Both the position numbers and the translations under genes were made by a program. Below are positions 27,248 to 35,281 of a stretch of 64,000 bases of DNA, piece by piece (the first letter of the stretch is position 1; each line of letters begins with the position of its first letter). The stretch is from an uncultured Oscillospiraceae bacterium (GTDB lineage: Bacteria > Bacillota > Clostridia > Oscillospirales > Oscillospiraceae), in contig CANRLF010000003.1 of assembly GCA_947631395.1 (NCBI GenBank), positions 62,001 to 126,000 on the forward strand. The letters run 5' to 3'. The notes under the pieces are model-generated. The model saw only the letters and a list, made by a program, of their open reading frames with translations, was not told the DNA's origin and ran no database searches.

Positions 27248-27276
27248 TTGCAAAAAGCCAGGCTCTCATATATAAT
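27248..27276 (+). promoter_or_regulatory. Promoter of the MinD-like gene
   Basis: TTGCAA (27248-27253), 17-bp spacer, TATAAT (27271-27276), so the ATPase gene can be transcribed apart from mreC-mreD-PBP2. Confidence 0.75.
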
Positions 27277-27292
27277 TTATAAGGGGGTATAT

Positions 27293-28030
27293 ATGGGTAC
27301 ATCGATTTTGATAACCTCCGGCAAGGGCGGCACCGGGAAAACCGCCTGCGCCGCCGCCATAGCCTCGGCTCTGGCGGCTCTATCCCACCGGACCCTGTGT
27401 GTGGACTGCGACGCGGCCCTCAGAAATCTGGACCTCACGCTGGGTCTCTCCGATCAGGTCCTGTGGGATTTCGCGGACGTGCTGAACGGCGAAGTACCGG
27501 CGTCCGAGGCCCCTGTCCCCCACCCCCGGATAAAGGACCTGTGGTTCCTCTCCGCCCCGGCGGACATCCCGGAGGACGTCTCCCCCGACGCCTTCGTCAG
27601 GATGATAGACGGATACCGCGAGGAATATGACTATGTTATCCTGGACTCCCCCGCCGGAATTGGCGCGGGGTTCCGTCTGGCGGCTCCGGCATCAGACCTG
27701 GCGGTCATCGTGGCCACCGGGGATCTTACGAGCCTGCGCGACGGCCAGCGCGTCGCCCAGGAGCTACGGGCCCTCGGTGTCACGGAGCTTCGGCTTTTGG
27801 TAAACCGCGTTAGCCCCAGGGCCTTCAGACGTGTACGCAGGAGCGTCGACGAGGTGATAGACACCGTCGGCGCAAGACTCATAGGCGTTGTGAGCGAGGA
27901 CGAGGATGTGAGCGAGGCGCTGAACCGCCAGACTCCCCTGCTTCTCTACGGCTCCCGCCGGGCCCTGCCTCAACTGCAGAATATCGCCCGCCGCCTCACC
28001 GGTGAGCGGATACCCCTTGGACGGATATAG
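27293..28030 (+). CDS. MinD-like P-loop ATPase lacking the membrane-targeting tail
   Basis: 245 residues. Deviant Walker A GKGGTGKT with signature Lys11 and Lys16, CDCDAALRNLDLTLG, and ILDSPAGIGAGF correspond to MinD. The chain ends at ERIPLGRI, where MinD proteins normally continue for roughly 15-25 residues into the amphipathic membrane-targeting helix. No minC or minE is adjacent. GGGGG precedes ATG 27293; the upstream in-frame TTG has none. It may be a divergent MinD or a related ParA/MinD placement factor; role in septum placement is not assured. Confidence 0.8.
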   Translation: MGTSILITSGKGGTGKTACAAAIASALAALSHRTLCVDCDAALRNLDLTLGLSDQVLWDFADVLNGEVPASEAPVPHPRIKDLWFLSAPADIPEDVSPDAFVRMIDGYREEYDYVILDSPAGIGAGFRLAAPASDLAVIVATGDLTSLRDGQRVAQELRALGVTELRLLVNRVSPRAFRRVRRSVDEVIDTVGARLIGVVSEDEDVSEALNRQTPLLLYGSRRALPQLQNIARRLTGERIPLGRI

Positions 28031-28042
28031 CGCGGCTCTTCA

Positions 28043-28069
28043 GTCGGCTACGCCGACAGCTCCCCTTAA
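28043..28069 (+). repeat. Short palindromic element, possible dispersed-repeat remnant
   Basis: GTCGGC and GCCGAC arms around TAC, followed by AGCTCCCCTT. The pattern resembles short dispersed palindromes common in intergenic DNA of gut Clostridia. It lacks a T-run, so it is not an evident terminator. Only this copy was noted in the window. Confidence 0.4.
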
Positions 28070-28133
28070 AAAGAGGCGTCAAAGAGGAAAATATATTCAA
28101 ATTGTTTTTATTATATAGAAAGCTGGTGACGGT

Positions 28134-28535
28134 ATGAACATCGCCCTCATGGCACACGACAGGAAAAAGGAACTGATGGTTCAATTTTGCATCGCCTACT
28201 GTGGGATACTTCAGGCCCACTCGATCTGCGCTACCAACACCACAGGAAGATTAGTCAAAGAAGCCACGGGACTGCCGATTGATCTCTACCTCTCCTGCGA
28301 CCAGGGCGGTGACCAGCAAATGGCGGCGCGCCTGGCGTACAATGAGCTGGATCTGGTGATTTTCTTCTCCGATCCCACCGACCCCCGCTCCGGCGCCTCC
28401 ACCAACAAGATCGGTCGACTCTGTGACCAGCAGAATGTGCCCTTTGCCACCAACGTCGCCACCGCCGAGGTCCTGATAAGGGGCCTTAAAGACGGTATGC
28501 TTGATTGGCGCGACATCGTAAACCCCAAAAAGTAA
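28134..28535 (+). CDS. mgsA: Methylglyoxal synthase (variant active site)
   Basis: 133 residues. Converts dihydroxyacetone phosphate to methylglyoxal. Family motifs are clear: ALMAHDRKKE (His8), CATNTTGRL, GGDQQ with the catalytic-base Asp60, and PFATNVATAE. The segment between IFFSDP and the ATN motif reads TDPRSGASTNKIG, so the His and Asp that correspond to E. coli His98 and Asp101 appear to be absent. Located after the MinD-like gene as in many Firmicutes. Confidence 0.82.
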   Translation: MNIALMAHDRKKELMVQFCIAYCGILQAHSICATNTTGRLVKEATGLPIDLYLSCDQGGDQQMAARLAYNELDLVIFFSDPTDPRSGASTNKIGRLCDQQNVPFATNVATAEVLIRGLKDGMLDWRDIVNPKK

Positions 28536-28582
28536 CAGTCCGGGCGCTATTGGCCCCCTGAACGTAAGGGATCATTCCACAA

Positions 28583-28610
28583 CCCCCGCTCCTCGGGCGG
28601 GGGCTTTTTT
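28583..28610 (+). terminator. Terminator between mgsA and hisS
   Basis: 7-bp G/C stem (28583-28589 with 28597-28603), 7-nt loop and a six-T tail. Confidence 0.85.
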
Positions 28611-28628
28611 GCGAAAGGATACTTATTC

Positions 28629-29984
28629 ATGGAACGCATTAAACCCCACACCCTGTCGGGCTTCATGGAGCTCACCCCAAAAAAGCAGGCGCTGATGGAG
28701 CACATAACCGACACTATAAAGCGCGTCTACTCCCTCTATGGCTTCACGCCCCTGGACACTCCCGTCATTGAATCCGCTGACGTACTGCTGGCCAAGGGCG
28801 GCGGCGAGACGGAGAAGCAGATCTACCGCTTCACCAAGGGCGACAGTGACCTTGCCCTCCGCTTCGACCTGACTGTGCCCCTGGCTAAATATGTGGCTAT
28901 GAATTACGCCGAGCTGGCCTTCCCCTTCCGCCGCTATCAGATCGGCAAGGTCTACCGTGGTGAGCGGGCCCAGAGAGGCCGGTTCCGGGAATTTTACCAG
29001 GCGGACATCGACATCATCGGTGACGGGGAGCTCAGCATAATGAACGAGGCGGAGATTCCCTCCATAATCTATCGCCTCTTTACTGAGCTGGGCCTTACGC
29101 GGTTTGTGATACGTGTCAACAACCGAAAGCTCCTCACCGGTTTTTACGACATGCTTGGCCTTTCAGAAAAGGCCGGGGACATCATGCGCACGGTGGACAA
29201 GCTGGAGAAGATAGGCCACGATAAGGTCATGGCGATCCTGACTGGCGACCTCGACATATCCGCCGGTGACGCAAATGAGATATTGGGTTTTATCTCCATA
29301 ACCGGCACCAACGCCCAGGTCCTCAGCGCCTTGGAGGCGTACAGGGGCCGGAACGCCACCTTCGATATGGGCTATGAGGAGCTCGCGACCGTGGCCGGGT
29401 ACCTTGCGGATTTCGGTGTGCCGGAGGAGAATTTTGCCCTTGACCTGACTATCGCCCGGGGCCTTGACTACTACACCGGTACGGTTTACGAGACCCAGAT
29501 CACTGGCCACCCGGAGGTGGGCTCCGTATGCTCCGGCGGTCGGTATGACGACCTGGCGGGATACTACACCGACAGGAAGCTTCCGGGCGTCGGTATATCC
29601 ATCGGGCTTACGCGGCTTTTCTTCATCCTTGACGACGTGGGCCTTCTCTCAGACGACCTCCCCACCGCCCCGGCGGACGCCCTTATCCTGCCCATGACCG
29701 ACGATATGTCCCACTCGGTAGCTCTCGCCACGGCCCTGCGCCAACGCGGCATCCGGACTCAGATATATTCAGAGCCCAAAAAGTTCAAGGCCCGTATGGC
29801 CTACGCCAACCGGCTGGGCGTACCCTTCGTGGCGATCCTTGGGGAGGACGAGATCGCCGCCGGCGCCGTCTCCGTAAAGGACATGTCCACCGGCGCTCAG
29901 GAGCGCGTAAGCGTCAACGACGCCGCCGGTTACATCTCCGACGCGTTGAGCCGCCGTCCTGTGGCCCGGCCCATAAAGGAATGA
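28629..29984 (+). CDS. hisS: Histidyl-tRNA synthetase
   Basis: 451 residues. Class II motif 2 (GKVYRGERAQRGRFREFYQAD), the histidine-specific RGLDYYTGTVYE and the motif 3 region GGRYDDLAG then GVGISIGLTRL are all present; a C-terminal anticodon-binding domain spans about 345-440. The presence of complete motifs favours HisRS over the HisZ paralogue. Followed at 3 nt by a small membrane-anchored protein, with which it is coupled. Confidence 0.93.
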   Translation: MERIKPHTLSGFMELTPKKQALMEHITDTIKRVYSLYGFTPLDTPVIESADVLLAKGGGETEKQIYRFTKGDSDLALRFDLTVPLAKYVAMNYAELAFPFRRYQIGKVYRGERAQRGRFREFYQADIDIIGDGELSIMNEAEIPSIIYRLFTELGLTRFVIRVNNRKLLTGFYDMLGLSEKAGDIMRTVDKLEKIGHDKVMAILTGDLDISAGDANEILGFISITGTNAQVLSALEAYRGRNATFDMGYEELATVAGYLADFGVPEENFALDLTIARGLDYYTGTVYETQITGHPEVGSVCSGGRYDDLAGYYTDRKLPGVGISIGLTRLFFILDDVGLLSDDLPTAPADALILPMTDDMSHSVALATALRQRGIRTQIYSEPKKFKARMAYANRLGVPFVAILGEDEIAAGAVSVKDMSTGAQERVSVNDAAGYISDALSRRPVARPIKE

Positions 29985-29987
29985 GCC

Positions 29988-30506
29988 ATGAGTCTTAAAA
30001 ACGCGGCTATAATTATCGCCATCCTCCTCATCGTCATTTTGGTGGTGGGGCTGATACTCTGCCGGCCAATGGCCGTGGAGAATTACGCCGACGGCATATT
30101 CAATTTCGCCGCCGTCAGTGACATAACCGTCCGGGCCTGGACCGAGGACCCCGAGGCCCCGGGTACCGTGCCCATGACGGTCGACAAGGAGGACGGCGTT
30201 TTCGATGACCTGATCGACGAATTTACCCGCCGCGGCTTTGGCCGCACACCGGGGTCAATATTCTCGAACGCCGCCCCCAGACCGGAGCCGGGAGATATGT
30301 GCTGGCGGCTGACCTTCAGGTGCACCATCTCACAAAGCACTCTCACCGTGGAATACACTGGCGGCGTCCTGCGCCTTATTGGCGGCGAGGCCGTCACCGT
30401 CACCACTCAGGACAAGGAGGAGTGGGCGAAGGAGATCTACGAGCTTCTGATCCCCCTCTACCCCCAGCCGGAGCCGGAACCGGAACCCGAGCCGGAGGAC
30501 GCCTGA
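29988..30506 (+). CDS. Membrane-anchored hypothetical protein with Pro-Glu tail
   Basis: 172 residues: an N-terminal hydrophobic helix (about 6-26), an extracytoplasmic domain of about 125 residues with WRLTFRC and LTVEYTGGVLRLIGG segments, and a terminal run of alternating Pro and Glu. Not recognised as any known family. It sits between hisS and aspS and follows hisS by 3 nt; position suggests only cotranscription. Could be a sensor or cell-wall associated domain, but nothing decides this. Confidence 0.7.
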   Translation: MSLKNAAIIIAILLIVILVVGLILCRPMAVENYADGIFNFAAVSDITVRAWTEDPEAPGTVPMTVDKEDGVFDDLIDEFTRRGFGRTPGSIFSNAAPRPEPGDMCWRLTFRCTISQSTLTVEYTGGVLRLIGGEAVTVTTQDKEEWAKEIYELLIPLYPQPEPEPEPEPEDA

Positions 30507-30572
30507 CACACCGCCGGAAACTCGGCGGCTGAGACAGAGATATACACAAAGAAATAATTGGAGTGATCGCTT

Positions 30573-32345
30573 ATGACCCAGTCACGTACACACAACTGCA
30601 ACGAGCTCAGACTTTCCGACGCCGGGAAACAGGTCCGGCTTGTCGGATGGCTCGAAAACATCCGTGCCGTCAGCGGCAACCTGGCCTTCCTGGTCCTCAG
30701 GGACTTCTACGGCACCACCCAGGTGGTGGTGGAAAATGAGGACATCCTCAACCAGCTCAAGACCATAAACAAGGAGTCCACCATCGCGGTAAACGGCACC
30801 GTTCGGGAGCGGAGCAGTAAAAACCCCAACCTGCCCACCGGCGACATAGAGGTGGTGCCCGAATCCATTGAGCTCCTGGGCCGTTGCCGATACAACGAGC
30901 TTCCTTTCCAGATATTGCGGTCCCGGGAGGCCGACGAGGCGCTGAGGCTCAAATACCGTTATCTGGACCTTCGTAACCCGGAGGTAAAGAAGAACATCGT
31001 ACTGCGCTCAAATGTGGTGGCGGCCCTTAGGAACGCCATGATCGACGAGGGCTTTTTGGAGATCACCACTCCCATACTCACGGCCTCCAGCCCCGAGGGC
31101 GCCCGTGACTATCTTGTCCCCGCCAGGAAGCATCCCGGCAAATTCTACGCCCTGCCCCAGGCCCCCCAGCAGTTCAAGCAGCTACTGATGACCTCCGGCT
31201 TTGACAGGTACTTCCAGATAGCCCCCTGCTTCCGGGACGAGGATGCCCGTGGCGACAGGTCGCCCGGGGAGTTTTACCAGCTGGATATGGAGATGGCCTT
31301 CGCCGACCAGGATGATGTCTTTGCCGTCCTGGAGAAGGTCCTGCCGCCCATTTTCGCCAAATACGGCACTTATAACAGGGCCAGCGACGCACCCTTTGTC
31401 CGCATACCTTATCTTGAGGCCATGGACAAATACGGCTCTGACAAGCCCGATCTGCGCATTGACCTTACCCTCCGGGACGCCACCGACGCGCTGTCCGGTT
31501 GCGGCTTCGGGCCATTTGAAAATAATACCGTGAAGGCCGTTGTGGTAACGGACTTTGAGGGCACCCGTAAGCAGATAGACAAGCTCTGCGCCGATGTGGA
31601 GGTCCAGTCCGGCCAGAAGGCCTACTGGTTCCGCCTGGACGAGAGCGGCAATGTCGTCGGCGGCATAGCGAAATTCGTGGAGCCCATCAAGGACAGGGTG
31701 ATCTCCGCCCTCGATCTCAAGCCCAGCTGCTTTGTGGGACTCACCGCCGGGAAGAAGCTCGACGCCCAGAAATGCGCCGGCGTGCTCAGGTCAAAGCTGG
31801 GCGCCATGTGCCCGAACCACATGGACGCGGAGCAGTACGCCTTTTGCTGGATAGTGGACTTCCCCATGTACGAGATCGGTGAGGAGTCCGGGGAGCTTGA
31901 GTTCTGCCACAACCCCTTCTCCATGCCCAACGGAGGGCTTGAGATCCTCCAAAAGGCGGCCTCCGGGGAAATAGACCCCCTGACTATCACCGCCTATCAG
32001 TATGACCTTGTGTGCAACGGGGTGGAGCTTTCCTCCGGCGCCGTGCGCAACCACGACCCGGAGATAATGATCGAGGCATTTAAGCTCGTAAGGCTCGGCG
32101 AGGAGGACGTGAAGGCCAAGTTCCCCGCCATGTACAACGCCTTCTGCTATGGCGCGCCCCCCCACGCGGGTATCGCCCCCGGCGTGGACCGTATGGTCAT
32201 GCTCCTCACCGGGGCCGAGACCATCCGTGAGGTCATACCCTTCCCCATGAACAAGAACGCCCAGGACGTGATGATGGGCGCCCCCGGCGAGGTCACTGAT
32301 AAACAGCTTCAGGAGCTCAACATCGCCGTCACGGTAAAAGAGTGA
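30573..32345 (+). CDS. aspS: Aspartyl-tRNA synthetase
   Basis: 590 residues, the bacterial long form: N-terminal OB-fold anticodon domain (1-105), class II core with ATP-binding motif 2 in the variant FRDEDARGDRSPGEFYQLD, the inserted GAD domain (about 290-400), and motif 3 GIAPGVDRMVML. The RSPGEFYQLD variant differs from the more common DRQPEFTQ form. Whether the enzyme is discriminating cannot be decided by eye. TTGGAG precedes the ATG. Confidence 0.93.
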   Translation: MTQSRTHNCNELRLSDAGKQVRLVGWLENIRAVSGNLAFLVLRDFYGTTQVVVENEDILNQLKTINKESTIAVNGTVRERSSKNPNLPTGDIEVVPESIELLGRCRYNELPFQILRSREADEALRLKYRYLDLRNPEVKKNIVLRSNVVAALRNAMIDEGFLEITTPILTASSPEGARDYLVPARKHPGKFYALPQAPQQFKQLLMTSGFDRYFQIAPCFRDEDARGDRSPGEFYQLDMEMAFADQDDVFAVLEKVLPPIFAKYGTYNRASDAPFVRIPYLEAMDKYGSDKPDLRIDLTLRDATDALSGCGFGPFENNTVKAVVVTDFEGTRKQIDKLCADVEVQSGQKAYWFRLDESGNVVGGIAKFVEPIKDRVISALDLKPSCFVGLTAGKKLDAQKCAGVLRSKLGAMCPNHMDAEQYAFCWIVDFPMYEIGEESGELEFCHNPFSMPNGGLEILQKAASGEIDPLTITAYQYDLVCNGVELSSGAVRNHDPEIMIEAFKLVRLGEEDVKAKFPAMYNAFCYGAPPHAGIAPGVDRMVMLLTGAETIREVIPFPMNKNAQDVMMGAPGEVTDKQLQELNIAVTVKE

Positions 32346-32406
32346 TCCATGGCCGCCCGCGATCTACGGGCGGTCCCCTCTTGCCCAATGTCACCGGAGG
32401 TAAAAT

Positions 32407-33225
32407 ATGCTTGCCGACTATCATACCCACTGTCTGCCCTGGTCCCCGGACGCCGACTCGTCCATGCTGAGCATGGCCCAGGCGGCCGCGGAGCGGGGGC
32501 TTACCCATATGTGCGTGACAAATCACATTGAAAATTGCGCTCAGGAGCCTCAGTCCTCAGACCAGTTCCCGCCGTTTCACGACTGGGACGGCCTTTTGCG
32601 GGAGTTTCTCCGGGTCAAGGAGGCGCTGGGTGGAAGGCTCGATCTGCGGCTTGGGTGCGAGATCGGTTCACCCCACTATCTGCCGGAGGAGGGGCGGCTT
32701 ATATGCACACAGCCGATATTCGATTTCGCCATCGGCTCGGTCCACAACCTCCGGGGCAAACGGGACTTTTACTACCTGACCTACCCCCAGGACTTCGATG
32801 AGTTCCGGCCCGAGGTGGAGGAGTATCTTGATGAGAACATCGCCATGGCCCGCTCGGGACTGTGCGATGTCATAGGTCACCTGGGTTATATGCGCCGGTA
32901 TATGGCCCGGCAGAAAAAGGGCTTTGACATGATGCTCTTTGAGGACCGTCTGCGGGAGCTCTTCCGGGCGTGTATCGAAAACGGCGTCGGCATCGAGCTT
33001 AATTGCTCCGGCCTTTCCGACGAGCTCCGCGGCTTTATCCCGGAGCCCCAGGTCCTGAGGCTATACAGGGAGCTTGGCGGGGAGATAATAACCTGCGGCA
33101 CTGACGCCCACTCCCCGGACAAGGTCGGCGTGGGCATAGATGAGTCCTATGGACTTTTGCGGACGCTGGGATTTAAATACGTATGTCTTTACAAAGATCA
33201 CACGCCGGAATTTGTACGGCTATGA
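32407..33225 (+). CDS. PHP-domain phosphatase, HisK/HisJ (histidinol-phosphatase) type
   Basis: 272 residues. Metal-binding motifs of the PHP superfamily are present: DYHTHCLPWSPDA at the N-terminus, VTNHIEN, GCEIG, FAIGSVH, GHLGYMRRYM and CGTDAHSP near the C-terminus. This set fits the histidinol-phosphate phosphatase branch. GGAGG precedes the ATG. No his biosynthesis genes are adjacent, so the physiological substrate remains uncertain. Confidence 0.82.
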   Translation: MLADYHTHCLPWSPDADSSMLSMAQAAAERGLTHMCVTNHIENCAQEPQSSDQFPPFHDWDGLLREFLRVKEALGGRLDLRLGCEIGSPHYLPEEGRLICTQPIFDFAIGSVHNLRGKRDFYYLTYPQDFDEFRPEVEEYLDENIAMARSGLCDVIGHLGYMRRYMARQKKGFDMMLFEDRLRELFRACIENGVGIELNCSGLSDELRGFIPEPQVLRLYRELGGEIITCGTDAHSPDKVGVGIDESYGLLRTLGFKYVCLYKDHTPEFVRL

Positions 33226-33238
33226 AGGAGGATAAGAT

Positions 33239-33685
33239 ATGAAGATCGCCTTGGGATGCGACCACGGGGGCTATGAGCTCATGCAAAAGGTGAAGGAGCA
33301 CCTGTCGGAGCTGGGCTGCGAGTACGTCGACTTTGGCACATATTCCACCGACAGCTGTCACTACCCCGTCTTTGGGGCAAAGGCCGCCCACGCGGTGGCG
33401 GACGGTGAGTGCGACCTCGGTATAGTCATATGCACCACCGGCATAGGCATGTCCATGGCCGCCAACAAGGTGAGTGGCGTCAGGTGCGCCCTGTGCTCGG
33501 ACTGCTATTCCGCCGAGATGACCCGCCGTCACAATAACGCCAATATGCTTTCTCTGGGCGCCGGAGTCGTGGGGCCGGGACTGGCCATAAAAATAGTCGA
33601 CGCCTTCCTCAGCCACGAGTTTGAGGGCGGCCGCCACGCCACCAGGGTCGCCATGCTTGACGACATACAGCGGGGGGATATGTGA
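33239..33685 (+). CDS. rpiB: Ribose-5-phosphate isomerase B
   Basis: 148 residues. Begins KIALGCDHGGYELM; has the catalytic-cysteine loop ICTTGIGMSMAANK and the RRHNNANMLSLG segment, all RpiB hallmarks. Interconverts ribose 5-phosphate and ribulose 5-phosphate. Overlaps the next gene (TGATG). Related LacA/LacB galactose-6-phosphate isomerases are less likely because there is only one subunit. Confidence 0.93.
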   Translation: MKIALGCDHGGYELMQKVKEHLSELGCEYVDFGTYSTDSCHYPVFGAKAAHAVADGECDLGIVICTTGIGMSMAANKVSGVRCALCSDCYSAEMTRRHNNANMLSLGAGVVGPGLAIKIVDAFLSHEFEGGRHATRVAMLDDIQRGDM

Positions 33686-33909
33686 TGAACCGCCGTGACG
33701 TGCGCATATACCGCAGCCACCGCCCACTGAAAACGGCCCTGACGGTATTCTTCATCCTGCTGGCCGCGCTGATCGCCCTGGCCATCGCCACGTTTTTCGG
33801 CTTTAAAAAATACATCGTCTACACCTCTGACGGAGTAAAGCTGGAGGTCCCATGGCTCCAGGGCCCGGCGGAGGTGAGCTCCGGAGAGTCGCCGGAGGTC
33901 CAGGAGTGA
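33685..33909 (+). CDS. Small single-pass membrane protein
   Basis: 74 residues: basic N-terminus (MNRRDVRIYRSHRP), one membrane helix (about 17-40) and a short tail with a YTSDGVKLEVPW motif, as in small proteins that precede ApbE in some Clostridia. Start overlaps the rpiB stop and the end overlaps the apbE start. Function unknown; may associate with the flavin-transfer module. Confidence 0.65.
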   Translation: MNRRDVRIYRSHRPLKTALTVFFILLAALIALAIATFFGFKKYIVYTSDGVKLEVPWLQGPAEVSSGESPEVQE

Positions 33910-34913
33910 GGCGGGCCGCGGCGCTCTGCGCCCTGTTGTGCCTCGCCCTGACCGCCTGCTCCCCCGCCCCGGCAAAGCAGAGCTCCACGATCTTCGCCAT
34001 GGACACGGTCATGGAGCTTCAGCTCTACGGCGACGGGGCCGTACTGGCCGAGTCAACGCGGCTCATAACGGAGCTTGAGAAGGAGCTTTCCGCCACGGAC
34101 CCGGAGGGCGGGGTGTACGCCTTCAACCACACCGGCACGGAGCTTGGCAAAAGTGCCGCTGAGCTTTTCCTTCGCGCCATGGATATAAGCCGCCTCACCG
34201 GCGGGGCCATGGATATAACGGTCTACCCCGTCGTCCTGGCCTGGGGCTTCACCACCGGACAATACCGTGTGCCCGGGGACGAGGAGATAGCCGCTCTCCT
34301 GGAAAAGGTTGGCTATACAAAAGCCTCCGGGTTTGATCTGCCCCAGGGAGCCATGATAGATCTAGGCGCCGTGGCAAAGGGCTACACCAGCGACCTGATC
34401 GCCGATCTCTGGCGTCAGCGCGGCATCAGCTCCGGCCTTATGAACCTTGGCGGGAATGTATACGCCCTGGGCAAAAAGCCCGACGGCTCCCCGTGGCTTG
34501 TTGGCGTCCGGGACCCATTTTCCGATACGTTCCTCGGCACGGTGGAGGCGGAGGATGTCGCGGTGGTCACCTCAGGCGCCTATGAGCGGTATTTTGAGCG
34601 CGACGGAGTCATATATCACCACATAATCGACCCAAAAACCGGCCGCCCTGCCAAAAGCGGACTTGCGTCCGTCACTGTGATAGGTCCGGACGGGACATTA
34701 TGTGACGGCCTTTCCACCGCCTTTTTTGTCCTGGGCCTTGACCGGGCCGCGGAGATATGGAAAAGCTGTGAAGCTGACGGCGCCTCCCCTGACTTTGACG
34801 TACTGTTCGTCACGGACGGGGGGGAGATATATATAACCGAGGGGCTGGAGGGCTCCTTCTCCCCAACGAACGACTATGATACCGGCGATGTAAGGGTGAT
34901 ACGACGTGGTTAA
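33906..34913 (+). CDS. apbE: ApbE-type FAD:protein FMN transferase (lipoprotein)
   Basis: 335 residues beginning at GTG 33906, with GGAGG 7 nt upstream. A lipoprotein signal ends LTAC (Cys18 or so), so it works outside the membrane, transferring FMN from FAD onto Thr/Ser of target proteins. Conserved features: STIFAMDTVMELQLYG, DLGAVAKGYTSDL, GGNVYALG, HHIIDPKTGRPA and LCDGLSTAFFVLG. Overlaps both neighbours and forms a unit with the NusG-II and Gx-transporter genes. No recipient of FMN is encoded nearby. Confidence 0.9.
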   Translation: MRRAAALCALLCLALTACSPAPAKQSSTIFAMDTVMELQLYGDGAVLAESTRLITELEKELSATDPEGGVYAFNHTGTELGKSAAELFLRAMDISRLTGGAMDITVYPVVLAWGFTTGQYRVPGDEEIAALLEKVGYTKASGFDLPQGAMIDLGAVAKGYTSDLIADLWRQRGISSGLMNLGGNVYALGKKPDGSPWLVGVRDPFSDTFLGTVEAEDVAVVTSGAYERYFERDGVIYHHIIDPKTGRPAKSGLASVTVIGPDGTLCDGLSTAFFVLGLDRAAEIWKSCEADGASPDFDVLFVTDGGEIYITEGLEGSFSPTNDYDTGDVRVIRRG

Positions 34914-35277
34914 AACAAGGACCTGGATCGTCCTGATCTCCGCCCTGCTTCTGCTGTCCCTGGGGCTGACACTCTGGCTGTGGCTCCATCCGACCGGGGG
35001 CCGGACGGCAAATATATATGTGGACGGCGAGCTCGTGCGCTCCGTGGACCTCGCGGCCGTAGAGGGCGAGGAAACCTTCACCGTGGACACGGGCCGGGGG
35101 CTTAACGTCATCACCGTATCAGAGGGCAGGCTCCGCGTCTCCGGCGCTGACTGCCCGGACAAGGTCTGCGTCAACTCCGGGTGGCTCTCAGGCTCCGCGC
35201 CCATAGTGTGCCTTCCGCACAGACTTGTTATAAAATTCGCGGACAGTAGCGGCGGGCCTGACGCCGTGGCGGGGTGA
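34906..35277 (+). CDS. NusG domain II-containing membrane protein
   Basis: 123 residues from GTG 34906: N-terminal membrane helix (about 7-27) and an extracytoplasmic NusG_II-like beta domain with a conserved Cys pattern in SGADCPDKVCVNSGWLS and IVCLPHRLVI. Such proteins occur beside ApbE and Gx-family membrane proteins in Firmicutes. Overlaps apbE by 8 bp. The three cysteines might bind a ligand or form a disulfide; function unproven. Confidence 0.85.
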   Translation: MVKTRTWIVLISALLLLSLGLTLWLWLHPTGGRTANIYVDGELVRSVDLAAVEGEETFTVDTGRGLNVITVSEGRLRVSGADCPDKVCVNSGWLSGSAPIVCLPHRLVIKFADSSGGPDAVAG

Positions 35278-35281
35278 GCGT

